Source of the DNA: Candidatus Flexifilum affinis
GTDB lineage: Bacteria; Chloroflexota; Anaerolineae; Aggregatilineales; Phototrophicaceae
DNA length: 64,000 bases
NCBI GenBank assembly: GCA_016713325.1
Contig: JADJPJ010000002.1
Span: 868,001-932,000, forward strand
Direction: 5' to 3'
The first letter of the stretch is position 1; each line of letters starts with the position of its first letter. The notes beneath the pieces were generated by a model. The model had not been told where the DNA came from, searched no databases, and worked only from the letters and a program-made list of their open reading frames with translations. A program made the position numbers and the translations under genes. Shown here piece by piece: positions 54,449 to 63,258 of the stretch.

Positions 54449-56488
54449 ATGCGTGTTTCTGTTGATGTAGGAGGAACGTTCACCGACGTGATCGTTCTGG
54501 ACGAGGATACCGGGCGCATCCGTTTGGAAAAAGTACAGACGACGCCGTCCAATCCGGCGGACGGTGTGCTGCAGGGCTTCCAGAAGGCAGGGGCCGCGCC
54601 GGAAGCGATCCGCTTCTTTGTGCACGGCACGACGCTCGGCATCAACGCCATGCTCACCCGCTCCGGGGCCAAGGTGGCCATCGTCACGACCATGGGCTTC
54701 CGGGATGTCTACATCCTGGGACGAACCGACCGTCGGCCGATGTACGACTTCAAGTATCACAAACCGGAGTCGCTGGTGCCTCGCTATCTGTGCTTCGAGG
54801 TGGAAGAACGCCTCAACTATAAGGGCGTGGCGCTGACGCCGTTCAACCGCGAAAGTGCGTGCGAGGTGGTCCGCAAGATCAAGAGCCACGGCGTGCAGTC
54901 GGTGGCGGTTTGCTTCCTGCACAGCTACGTCAACCCGGAACACGAGCTGCTGATGGAGCAGGTGTTCAAGGAAGAGGCGCCGGAGATTTCGGTCACGCTG
55001 TCGCACCATCTGAATCGCGAGTATCGTGAGTACGAGCGTACCAGTACCACCGTCATCGATGCCTACGTCAAGCCGATCACCCGCACCTATCTAACCCGTC
55101 TGAATGATGAGTTGAAGAACGGCGGTTTCGATGGCCACTTCCTGATGACGCGTTCTGGCGGCGGCGCCATGACGCTGGAATCGGCCAAGGAACAACCAGT
55201 CCACCTCGTGCTTTCAGGGCCGGCGGGCGGTGTCGTCGGCGGGGCCTATCTGGGCAAGCTGATCGGCCACCCGAACCTTATCACGTTTGACATGGGCGGC
55301 ACCAGCCTGGACGCCTCGCTCATCGCCAACGGCGAACCAGGCATCGAAAACGTCGCCGAATTCCAGACCCTGCCCATCTCCATTCCGACGATCGACATTC
55401 ACACCATCGGTGCCGGCGGCGGATCGATGGCCTGGGTGGATGCCGGCGGGCACCTCCAGGTCGGGCCGAAGAGCGCAGGCGCGGACCCCGGTCCGGCGTG
55501 CTATGGCAAGGGCGGGCAGAATGCCACTTTCACCGATGCGGCTCTGACGATCGGCTTCCTTGACCCCAACAACTTCCTGGGCGGGGAGATCACCATTAAC
55601 CCGGCGCTGGCCCGCGAGGCCATCCAGCGGATTGGCGACCAGATCGGTATGAATGTCGAGGAGACCGCGGCGGGCATCGTCCACATCAGCGAGGCGAAAA
55701 TGGCCGGCGCGGTGCGCGTCATCTCCATCGAGCGCGGCTACCACCCGAGAGACTTCGCCCTGTGTGCCTTTGGCGGCGGTGGCGCTTTTGTGGCTGCCAA
55801 CGTCGCCCGCGAACTGGGCATTCCGCGCGCCATTATCCCCCCGGGTCCGGGCAATTTCTCGGCCTTCGGCATGCTGATGGTCGACGTAGTACACGACTAC
55901 GCCCAGACCTCGATCACCAATCTGGCGAACCTGGATGTGCAGCAGGTCAATGGGGTCTACGAGACTCTTGCCGCCCAGGGAGGCGAAGCGCTGGCGGCCG
56001 ACGGCTTCGAGCCGGAGCGGCAGACATACATCCCGACGGCCGAGCTTCGCTACCGCGGTCAGGAACACACGGTCAATGTGCCCATGCCAGGCATTCAACT
56101 GACGCCGGAACACGTCCCCGTCATTGTCGAGGCCTTCAATGCGCTGCACCAGCAGAAGTACGGCCACAGCATGCATGATGATCCGATTGAGATCGTCACA
56201 TTGCGTCTGCGCGCTGTCGGCCTGCTGCCGCGCCCGAGCCTTCCGAAGTGGGATATCGCGGGCGGGCAGGTGGCCGCCGCGCGCAAGGGCGAACGCGCGG
56301 TCTACCTGCGTGGCGCGGGCTGGCAGACGTACCAGGTCTACGACCGTTTCAAGCTGGGCATCGGCGATGTGATCCCCGGTCCCGCGATTGTCGAAGAGCC
56401 AAGCTCGACGACGATGGTGCACACCGGCGATACTCTGTCGGTGGGCGAATACGGCGAGCTGATCATCGACGTGGCAAAGATAGACTGA
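54449..56488 (+). CDS. hyuA: Hydantoinase/oxoprolinase subunit A
   Basis: 679 residues. N-terminal ATP-binding fold MRVSVDVGGTFTDVIVLD, GTTLGINAML, and the middle landmarks LVLSGPAGGVVGGAYLG, LITFDMGGTSLDASLI and IGAGGGSMAWVD. The family opens cyclic amides (hydantoin, 5-oxoproline) with ATP hydrolysis, or carboxylates ketones. ATG 54449 has AAGGAG 8 bases upstream. Works with subunit B directly downstream (19-bp gap). Confidence 0.93.
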   Translation: MRVSVDVGGTFTDVIVLDEDTGRIRLEKVQTTPSNPADGVLQGFQKAGAAPEAIRFFVHGTTLGINAMLTRSGAKVAIVTTMGFRDVYILGRTDRRPMYDFKYHKPESLVPRYLCFEVEERLNYKGVALTPFNRESACEVVRKIKSHGVQSVAVCFLHSYVNPEHELLMEQVFKEEAPEISVTLSHHLNREYREYERTSTTVIDAYVKPITRTYLTRLNDELKNGGFDGHFLMTRSGGGAMTLESAKEQPVHLVLSGPAGGVVGGAYLGKLIGHPNLITFDMGGTSLDASLIANGEPGIENVAEFQTLPISIPTIDIHTIGAGGGSMAWVDAGGHLQVGPKSAGADPGPACYGKGGQNATFTDAALTIGFLDPNNFLGGEITINPALAREAIQRIGDQIGMNVEETAAGIVHISEAKMAGAVRVISIERGYHPRDFALCAFGGGGAFVAANVARELGIPRAIIPPGPGNFSAFGMLMVDVVHDYAQTSITNLANLDVQQVNGVYETLAAQGGEALAADGFEPERQTYIPTAELRYRGQEHTVNVPMPGIQLTPEHVPVIVEAFNALHQQKYGHSMHDDPIEIVTLRLRAVGLLPRPSLPKWDIAGGQVAAARKGERAVYLRGAGWQTYQVYDRFKLGIGDVIPGPAIVEEPSSTTMVHTGDTLSVGEYGELIIDVAKID

Positions 56489-56507
56489 CGGAGAGAGGGA
56501 ACCGATC

Positions 56508-58235
56508 ATGGTGAAGTTGGATCAAATCACGGTAGAAGTCATCCGCAACTATCTCCTCTCGGCGGCCAACGAGATGGAGCGCAACCTGATGCGCACCTCG
56601 TACAACACCATCATCTACGAGATTCGCGACTTTGGCCTCGGGATTTATGACGACAAGTGCCGTATGCTGGCGGAATCGCCCGGCCTGGCCGTGTTCACCC
56701 GCGGCAACGACTACGGCATTCAGAAGACGATCGACTTTGTCGGCCTGGACAACATCAAGCCGGGCGACCTGATGCTGACCAGCTATCCTTACTGGTCGTC
56801 GGCGCACCCGCTGGACGTGCTGGCGGTCTCGCCGATTTTCTACAAGAACGAGCTGATTGGTTTCACCGCCATCAAGCAGCACTATCTGGATCTGGGCCAG
56901 AAGGACGCCGGTTATATCCTGGACTCGATCGATGTGTTCCAGGAAGGCCTGCTTATGCCTGGCCTGAAGATCTACAAGGAAGGCGTTCTGGACAAGGAAA
57001 TCCTGAACCTGATCCGGTTCAACAGCCGCCTGCCCGATCGGGTCATCGGCGACATGAACGCGCAGATCTCGGCCTGCCGCACCGGCGAGCGCCGCGTGGT
57101 GGAGCTGGTGGACCGCTTTGGGGTGGAGACCTTCCGCACGGCCGTCGAGGAAATTCTCGACCACGGCGAACGTCTGGCGCGGGCGCGTCTGGCTGAACTG
57201 CCGAAGGGCACGTGGACTGCCGTCGATTGGGCCGACGACGATGGCATCGACAAGGACACGATGCTCAAGATGCAGGTGACCGTGACGATCACCGACGACG
57301 AGTTCATCGTCGACTGGTCGGGCAGCCACGGGCGTACCAAGGGCCCGATGAACCTGCCGATCGGCCTCACACTCGGCGTGAGCGGCCTGGCCTTCAAGGG
57401 CGTCACCACGCCGGACGTTCCCGCCAATGAGGGACACTATCGGCCGCTCAAGGTGATCGCGCCGCCCGGCGAGCTGATGCACGCGCTGCCGCCGTCGCCG
57501 ACTTTCACCGTGTGGTGTGGTCTGCTTGCGCCTGAGGTGATTCTGAAGGCACTGTCGCAGGGTATGCCCGAACGCGTGCCTGCCTGTTCCGGCGGCGATG
57601 TCTTCGACGTCATGGGCCTGGGTGTCCACCCCGAAAACGGGCTCCCGTGGCTGGAGGCGACCAACGAAGCGGTCGGCTTTGGTGCGTATGAGGGCAGCGA
57701 TGGCGAAGATGCCATCATGCACCTGTCCGAGCCGGGCTGCCGCAACAACCCAGTCGAGGTGCTGGAGGCCAAAGCGCCCTGGCTGATCGACACCTATCAT
57801 ATGCGCCGCGACTCCGGTGGTCCGGGCGAATACCGGGGCGGCGTCGGTGTGACGCGCGTCTATCGTTTCCTGTGCCCGACGACGGCGCTGACTCTGGTCA
57901 AGAAAACCAAGTCACCGCCCTGGGGCATTGGCGGCGGCCACGACGGCGAAGCCGGACGCGTCATTGTGCGACCGGGGACGCCGCAAGAAGAGGTGACCGG
58001 GGCGATCTACGATTACTTCGACGAGGGTGACATCCTCTCTAACAACTCGGGCGGTGGCGGCGGTTGGGGCGATCCGTTCAAGCGTGACCCAAAGCGCGTG
58101 CTGAGTGATGTGATGAACGACTACGTCTCGATCGAAAGCGCGCGCCAGGATTACGGCGTCGTGATCGACCCGCAGACGATGACCATTGACCAGGCGGCGA
58201 CCCAGGCGCTTCGCAGCGTCGGCCGCCCAGCTTAA
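56508..58235 (+). CDS. hyuB: Hydantoinase/oxoprolinase subunit B
   Basis: 575 residues of the HyuB family. Landmarks: VEVIRNYLLSAANEMERNLMRTSYNTIIYE at the start, DLMLTSYPYWSSAHPLDVLAVSPIFYKNELIGF, and the C-terminal RRDSGGPGEYRGGVGVTRVY with NNSGGGGGWGDPFKRDP. Many family members have an H-x-D motif in the 'GGxHxxD' segment; here the segment reads WSSAHPLDV. Forms the catalytic complex with HyuA. Confidence 0.93.
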   Translation: MVKLDQITVEVIRNYLLSAANEMERNLMRTSYNTIIYEIRDFGLGIYDDKCRMLAESPGLAVFTRGNDYGIQKTIDFVGLDNIKPGDLMLTSYPYWSSAHPLDVLAVSPIFYKNELIGFTAIKQHYLDLGQKDAGYILDSIDVFQEGLLMPGLKIYKEGVLDKEILNLIRFNSRLPDRVIGDMNAQISACRTGERRVVELVDRFGVETFRTAVEEILDHGERLARARLAELPKGTWTAVDWADDDGIDKDTMLKMQVTVTITDDEFIVDWSGSHGRTKGPMNLPIGLTLGVSGLAFKGVTTPDVPANEGHYRPLKVIAPPGELMHALPPSPTFTVWCGLLAPEVILKALSQGMPERVPACSGGDVFDVMGLGVHPENGLPWLEATNEAVGFGAYEGSDGEDAIMHLSEPGCRNNPVEVLEAKAPWLIDTYHMRRDSGGPGEYRGGVGVTRVYRFLCPTTALTLVKKTKSPPWGIGGGHDGEAGRVIVRPGTPQEEVTGAIYDYFDEGDILSNNSGGGGGWGDPFKRDPKRVLSDVMNDYVSIESARQDYGVVIDPQTMTIDQAATQALRSVGRPA

Positions 58236-58250
58236 GGAACGAACCAGATC

Positions 58251-59237
58251 ATGGCACGGATCGCGTTGGACGAACTGCGAGGAACGGCGCTGCGCATTTT
58301 GCGCAACAATGGCTATTCAGCGGCGGAAGCTTCTGCCATGCTCGACGTCATGCTCTACGCGCAGACGCGCGGCAACAATCAGGGCATCGTCAAGCTGATC
58401 GGACCGGGACTGCCGCGCGATCCGAACTGTCATGAACCCCGGATCGTGCGCGAAACGCCGATCTCGGCGCGAGTTGACGGCGGACGATCCTCCGGGATGT
58501 ATGCCGTCGCCTATTCCATGGGTGTGGCGCTGGAGAAGGCGCGGGCGCAAGGCATGGCGCTGGTCGGCTCCTTCAACACCAATTCGTCGTCCGGGGCCAT
58601 TGGCTACTACGCCGGGCAGATCGCGCGGGCGGGGTTCGTCGGCTTCGTGTTCGCCGGCTCTGGCGAGTACGTGGCACCCTACGGCTCTTATGAACCGCGC
58701 TTTGGCACCAACCCGCTCGCCATCGGCGTACCAGCCGGCGACCGGCCCGTCGTGCTGGATATGGCGACCTCGGCCATCGCCCGCTACGGCATCGTCGAGG
58801 CGAAGACGGCCGGACGGTCGATCCCGGCCGATGTCGCCTACGATGCTGAAGGCCAGCCCACGACCGATCCGGGCGCGGCTCTGGCCGGCGCCATTCGGAC
58901 CTTTGGCGGGCACAAAGGCGGCGGGCTGTCGCTGATGGTCGAACTGCTGACCGGCGCGCTGATCGGCACAGAACGTGATGCCAGCGGCCGCAAGATCGAC
59001 TGGGGGAATCTGCTGCTGGTCCTGGACCCGGGACTGCTCACCGACGGCGACAGCTTCCTCGAACGCGTGCAGCGGACGCTGGAACTGGTCAAAAGTTCCA
59101 AGCGCCTGCCTGGGGTCGACGTTATCCTGGTTCCAGGCGAACGCGGTGACGAGCAGGCCAAGAGCGTGCTGCAAAGCGGCATGATCGAACTGGAGGACGC
59201 GCTCTGGTCGGCGCTTCAGGCGACGGCGGCGAAGTAG
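58251..59237 (+). CDS. Ldh2/malate dehydrogenase-family protein lacking usual His
   Basis: 328 residues of the Ldh2 (YiaK/ureidoglycolate dehydrogenase) fold, recognised by GYYAGQIARAGFVGFVFAGSGEYVAPYGSYEPRFGTNPLAIGVP, VVLDMATSAIARYGI and GGHKGGGLSLMVELLTGAL. The two positions where active family members carry His are changed: the SHG motif reads RGNNQG and the NHFG motif reads NTNSSSG. A subgroup with NNQG seems to exist, so this may be a different enzyme rather than a dead one. Follows hyuB by 15 bp and ends with a terminator. Confidence 0.85.
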   Translation: MARIALDELRGTALRILRNNGYSAAEASAMLDVMLYAQTRGNNQGIVKLIGPGLPRDPNCHEPRIVRETPISARVDGGRSSGMYAVAYSMGVALEKARAQGMALVGSFNTNSSSGAIGYYAGQIARAGFVGFVFAGSGEYVAPYGSYEPRFGTNPLAIGVPAGDRPVVLDMATSAIARYGIVEAKTAGRSIPADVAYDAEGQPTTDPGAALAGAIRTFGGHKGGGLSLMVELLTGALIGTERDASGRKIDWGNLLLVLDPGLLTDGDSFLERVQRTLELVKSSKRLPGVDVILVPGERGDEQAKSVLQSGMIELEDALWSALQATAAK

Positions 59238-59277
59238 ACGCCATTGCCGTTACACTTCACGCGGTTTTTTCAGACGG

Positions 59278-59304
59278 CGCCTCTTCATACGAAGAGGCGT
59301 TTTT
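59278..59304 (+). terminator. Rho-independent terminator of Dpp-Hyu operon
   Basis: 9-bp perfect stem (59278-59286 with 59291-59299), ATAC loop, then five Ts. Confidence 0.92.
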
Positions 59305-59359
59305 AGTTCTTTGTTGTAATTCTCTTCCAGGATCTTTCGCTAAGTTGATGCGTTGCCGT

Positions 59360-59365
59360 TATAAT
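59360..59365 (+). promoter_or_regulatory. -10 box of polyamine operon
   Basis: Perfect TATAAT in a GTTATAATG context, 58 bp before the PotD-like start. No convincing -35 box; only TTCGCT at 18-bp spacing. Confidence 0.45.
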
Positions 59366-59423
59366 GCTTAATGTAGACAGGTTGCACCCCCATCACTTAT
59401 AGGTTGTTCCAAGGAGATCAGCA

Positions 59424-60608
59424 ATGAACCGCAAGCTGGCATTACTGTTTGTCGTCCTCTGTTTGCTGCCATGGAGCGCCGCTTTCGCTCAGGATGGCAT
59501 GATGACGTCGATTGGCGACGGCGAGGGGCAGGTCGATATTATCGCGTGGGCAGGGTACATCGAGCGTGGCGAGACCGATCCGGCGTTCGACTGGGTGACG
59601 GACTTCGAGGCAGAGACAAGCTGCCGCGTGAACGTCAAGACGGCGGCTACCTCGGATGAGATGGTGGCGCTGATGAACGAAGGACGCTTCGACCTGGTGA
59701 CCGCGTCGGGTGATGCCAGCCTCCGTCTGATTTACGGCGGTCGCGTGCAGCCGGTCAATCTGGATCTGATTCCGAGCTGGAGCACGGTCGACGAGCGGCT
59801 GCAGAACGCGCCCTGGTACACGGTCGACGTGGATGGCGATGGCACGGCGGAGCACTATGGCGTTCCCTACCAGTGGGGTGCGAACGTCCTGATGTACAAC
59901 ACGGAAGTGTTCGGCGAACAGGCGCCAACGAGCTGGAGCGTCGTCTTTGAAGAGCAGACTCTGTCTGATGGCGAGAGCAATGCCGGCCGCGTTCAAGCCT
60001 ATGACGGCCCGATCTACGTCGCGGATGCCGCCCTGTACCTGATTGCCCATCAGCCGGAATTGGGCATCACCGACCCGTACTCGCTGGATCGTGACCAGTT
60101 CAATGCCGCCCTCGATCTCCTGCGGCAGCAACGCGCGCTGGTTGGCCGCTACTGGCACGATGCTTTCATCCAGATTGACGACTTCGTGAATGAAGGGGTG
60201 GTCGCCTCCAGCTCCTGGCCATTCCAGGTCAACCTGCTGGCCTCGCAGGGTGAACCCGTGGCCAGCGTGATCCCCGAAGAAGGCGCGACGGGCTGGGCGG
60301 ACACCACCATGATGCACGTCGACGCGCCGCACCCGAACTGCGCCTACATGTGGATGGAGCATTCGCTGAATCTCAGCCTGCAGGGTGACCTGGCTGCCTG
60401 GTTCGGCAGTGTACCCTCCGTCCCGGCGGCCTGCGAAGGCAATGAACTCCTGGGCGAGACCGGCTGCGACGTCAACGGCTTTGGCAACTTCGATCGGATC
60501 CAGTTCTGGCGCACCCCAACGGCTGCCTGCCAGGATGGTCGCGGTGATATCTGCGTGCCGTACTACGAGTGGGTCAGCGCCTACATCGGCGTTATCGGCG
60601 GCCGCTAG
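59424..60608 (+). CDS. Polyamine-type ABC substrate-binding protein (PotD-like)
   Basis: 394 residues with a signal peptide (about 1-22, AFAQ) and the family 1/PotD fold: VDIIAWAGYIERG, DWVTDFEAETSCRVNVKTAATSDEMVALMNEGRFDLVTASGD, GVPYQWGANVLMYN and FVNEGVVASSSWPFQVNL. Cys pairs near the C-terminus (CEGNELLGETGC) could form disulfides. The aldehyde dehydrogenase, PotA and PotB genes downstream support polyamine uptake. Start with AAGGAG. Confidence 0.88.
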   Translation: MNRKLALLFVVLCLLPWSAAFAQDGMMTSIGDGEGQVDIIAWAGYIERGETDPAFDWVTDFEAETSCRVNVKTAATSDEMVALMNEGRFDLVTASGDASLRLIYGGRVQPVNLDLIPSWSTVDERLQNAPWYTVDVDGDGTAEHYGVPYQWGANVLMYNTEVFGEQAPTSWSVVFEEQTLSDGESNAGRVQAYDGPIYVADAALYLIAHQPELGITDPYSLDRDQFNAALDLLRQQRALVGRYWHDAFIQIDDFVNEGVVASSSWPFQVNLLASQGEPVASVIPEEGATGWADTTMMHVDAPHPNCAYMWMEHSLNLSLQGDLAAWFGSVPSVPAACEGNELLGETGCDVNGFGNFDRIQFWRTPTAACQDGRGDICVPYYEWVSAYIGVIGGR

Positions 60609-60629
60609 AGCGCCAGGCCACAGCTGCGG

Positions 60630-60656
60630 GGTGGGGGGAGTCCTCCACCTCCTTTT
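60630..60656 (+). terminator. Terminator-like hairpin after PotD-like gene
   Basis: Stem GGTGGGGG (60630-60637) with CCTCCACC (60642-60649), 4-base loop, then TCCTTTT. Likely partial termination that favours the binding protein over downstream genes, as at 50265. Confidence 0.6.
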
Positions 60657-60745
60657 CAACATTTCACGAACTGACGCAACTCCCGGCCGTCCTCCGCGAC
60701 AGGCCGGGATGCTCCGCACTAACCTCACAATCTTCAGGATGAATC

Positions 60746-62191
60746 ATGCAGCAGTATCAACTCTGGATAGATGGTCGTTGGACAGGCAGTATCGACGGCT
60801 CCATGATGACCGTCGAAGATCCGGCAAGCGGTAAGCCGATCGCCGAAGTGGTCAATGCCGGCCGCGCTGACGTAGACGCTGCCGTCAAAGCGGCGCGCAC
60901 CGCCTTTTATGATGGCCGCTGGTCGCGCCTGACGCCGGCACAGCGCTCGCTTGCCCTGTGGCGGTTGGCCGACCTGCTGGAAGCGAATGGCGAGAGACTG
61001 GCGCGCGCGGAGTCCGACAACACCGGCAAGCCGTTCGCTTTTGTCAGCCTGGGCGCAGACATGCCGTTCGGCGTGGACAACATGCGCTTCTTCTCCGCGG
61101 CCGCGCGCGACACCCATGGGTCGAGCGCTGGGGAGTATGCCGCCGGCTTCACGTCGATGTACCGCAAGGAGCCGGTAGGTGTGGTCGGGCAGATCACGCC
61201 GTGGAATTACCCTCTGATGATGGCGATTTGGAAGCTGGGGCCGGCGCTGGCGGCGGGCTGCACGGTAGTGCTCAAGCCGGCGCCGGCGACTCCCATCACC
61301 ACGCTGATGCTCGCCGAGCTGATCAAAGAGGCTGGCATTCCTGATGGCGTCGTCAACGTCGTCACTGGCGGCAACGACACCGGGCAGGCGCTGGTCGAGC
61401 ACCCGGACGTGCGCATGGTCAGTCTGACCGGGTCGACCGGCACGGGCAAGAAGATCATGCGGACGGCCGCGGACACGCTGAAGCGTGTGCATCTGGAACT
61501 GGGCGGCAAGGCGCCGCTGCTGGTGTTCGACGATGTGAATGTGGACACGTTCGCCGCGGTGGCCACGCTCACCTCGACCTTCAACACCGGGCAGGACTGC
61601 ACGGCGGCGACGCGCGTGTACGTCGAGCGCTCGCAGTACAACCACGTGCTGGAGGCGGTGGTCGAGGGCATGCGCGGGGTCAAGATCGGGGCGCAGTACG
61701 ACGATGACGTGCAGATGGGTCCGCTGATCTCCGCGACGCAGCGCGAACGGGTAATGGGTTTCATCGAGCGTGCCCGCGCGGCTGGAGCCAGGGTGCTGAC
61801 CGGCGGCGAGATCCCCAGCGATCGCCAGGAAGGCTACTTCTTCGCGCCGACAGTGATCGCTGATGCCGATCAGAAGTCGGACATCATCCAGAACGAGGTC
61901 TTCGGGCCGGTGCTGACGATCAGCGCCTTCGACGGCGAGGAAGAGGCCATCCGCCTGGGCAACGATGTGCTCTACGGACTGGCGGCCTCGGTGTGGACGC
62001 GCGACATCGGCCGCGCCATGCGCATCGCCCGCGACCTGGAATTCGGCACGGTGTGGATCAACGACCACATTCCGCTCGCCTCCGAGACACCGCACGGCGG
62101 CTTCAAGCAGTCCGGCTTTGGCAAGGATCTTTCTTCTGAAGCCGTCAACGACTACCGCATCACCAAGCATGTCATGGTAAAGAACGTCTGA
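60746..62191 (+). CDS. Aldehyde dehydrogenase (gamma-aminobutyraldehyde type)
   Basis: 481 residues of the NAD-dependent ALDH family. Conserved parts: ITPWNYPLMMAIWKLGPALAAG, SLTGSTGTGKKIM, catalytic Glu in LELGGKAPLL and nucleophile Cys in FNTGQDCTAATR. The pattern AARDTHGSSAGEYAAGFTSM resembles the PatD (aminobutyraldehyde dehydrogenase) group, which suits polyamine breakdown between polyamine transporter genes. Stop overlaps the PotA start (TGATG). Confidence 0.9.
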   Translation: MQQYQLWIDGRWTGSIDGSMMTVEDPASGKPIAEVVNAGRADVDAAVKAARTAFYDGRWSRLTPAQRSLALWRLADLLEANGERLARAESDNTGKPFAFVSLGADMPFGVDNMRFFSAAARDTHGSSAGEYAAGFTSMYRKEPVGVVGQITPWNYPLMMAIWKLGPALAAGCTVVLKPAPATPITTLMLAELIKEAGIPDGVVNVVTGGNDTGQALVEHPDVRMVSLTGSTGTGKKIMRTAADTLKRVHLELGGKAPLLVFDDVNVDTFAAVATLTSTFNTGQDCTAATRVYVERSQYNHVLEAVVEGMRGVKIGAQYDDDVQMGPLISATQRERVMGFIERARAAGARVLTGGEIPSDRQEGYFFAPTVIADADQKSDIIQNEVFGPVLTISAFDGEEEAIRLGNDVLYGLAASVWTRDIGRAMRIARDLEFGTVWINDHIPLASETPHGGFKQSGFGKDLSSEAVNDYRITKHVMVKNV

Positions 62192-63258
62192 TGAACGGGA
62201 AATCGGTCGCTGTCAGTCTGGTCAATGTGCGCCGTCACTTCGGCAATGTCAAGGCGGTCGACGACGTATCGCTTGACGTCTACGACGGTGAGTTCTTCTC
62301 GATGCTTGGCCCGTCCGGCTCCGGCAAGACTACCTGTCTGCGGCTGGTTGCCGGCTTCGAGCGGGCCAGCGACGGGAGAATTCTGCTGCATGGCAAAGAT
62401 GTCAGCGGGGTGCCGCCTTATGACCGCGACGTCAACACGGTGTTTCAGGATTACGCCCTGTTTCCGCATATGACGGTCGCGGAAAATGTCGCCTATGGCC
62501 TGATGATTAAGAAAGTGGCGAAGCCGGAGCGAGAGAAGCGCGTCCGCGAGATGCTGGAACTGGTGCGCCTGCCGGGTTTGGACGATCGCAAGCCGTCGCA
62601 GCTTTCCGGCGGTCAGCGGCAGCGTGTGGCCCTGGCCCGCGCCCTGGTGAACCACCCGAGCGTGCTGCTGCTGGACGAGCCGCTGGGCGCGCTCGACCTC
62701 AAGCTGCGCCAGCAGATGCAGATCGAGCTCAAGGCCATTCAGCAGCAGGTGGGCATCACCTTCCTGTACGTCACGCACGATCAGGAAGAGGCGCTAACGA
62801 TGAGCGACCGGTTGGCCGTCTTCAATCATGGCAAGATCGAGCAGGTGGGGACGCCCGCCGAAGTCTACGAGCGCCCGGCGACGACCTTTGTCGCCGGGTT
62901 TGTCGGCACATCCAACGTCATCAACCCGGACATCGCCCGGCAGATCGTAGGCGAAGCGGTCACGGCCTCCATCCGTCCGGAGAAGATTCACATCGAAAAG
63001 CCGGGTACTCCCGTCCCGCCCGACAGCTACAGTGTGCTTGGCACGGTGCAGGACGTCGTCTACCTGGGCATGTACACCCGTTATCTGATCGAACTGGAGA
63101 CGACCCCGCGCGGTTATCTGGCCGTCGTGCAGCAGAACCTGGAGAGCACGTCGATGGATGTTCTCTCGGCAAAGGGAGGGCATGTCCAGCTCATCTGGCG
63201 CCAGGACTTCACGCGCGTGCTCCAGCGGACGGAGATCGTCGAGGAGTCGGGCGTATGA
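62191..63258 (+). CDS. Polyamine-type ABC ATP-binding protein (PotA-like)
   Basis: 355 residues: Walker A GPSGSGKTT, signature LSGGQRQRVALARAL, Walker B VLLLDEPLGALD, switch YVTHDQEEAL, then a C-terminal TOBE domain (about 275-350). It overlaps both neighbours by 1 and 4 bases. Energises uptake with the PotD-like binding protein and PotB-like permease. Confidence 0.94.
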   Translation: MNGKSVAVSLVNVRRHFGNVKAVDDVSLDVYDGEFFSMLGPSGSGKTTCLRLVAGFERASDGRILLHGKDVSGVPPYDRDVNTVFQDYALFPHMTVAENVAYGLMIKKVAKPEREKRVREMLELVRLPGLDDRKPSQLSGGQRQRVALARALVNHPSVLLLDEPLGALDLKLRQQMQIELKAIQQQVGITFLYVTHDQEEALTMSDRLAVFNHGKIEQVGTPAEVYERPATTFVAGFVGTSNVINPDIARQIVGEAVTASIRPEKIHIEKPGTPVPPDSYSVLGTVQDVVYLGMYTRYLIELETTPRGYLAVVQQNLESTSMDVLSAKGGHVQLIWRQDFTRVLQRTEIVEESGV

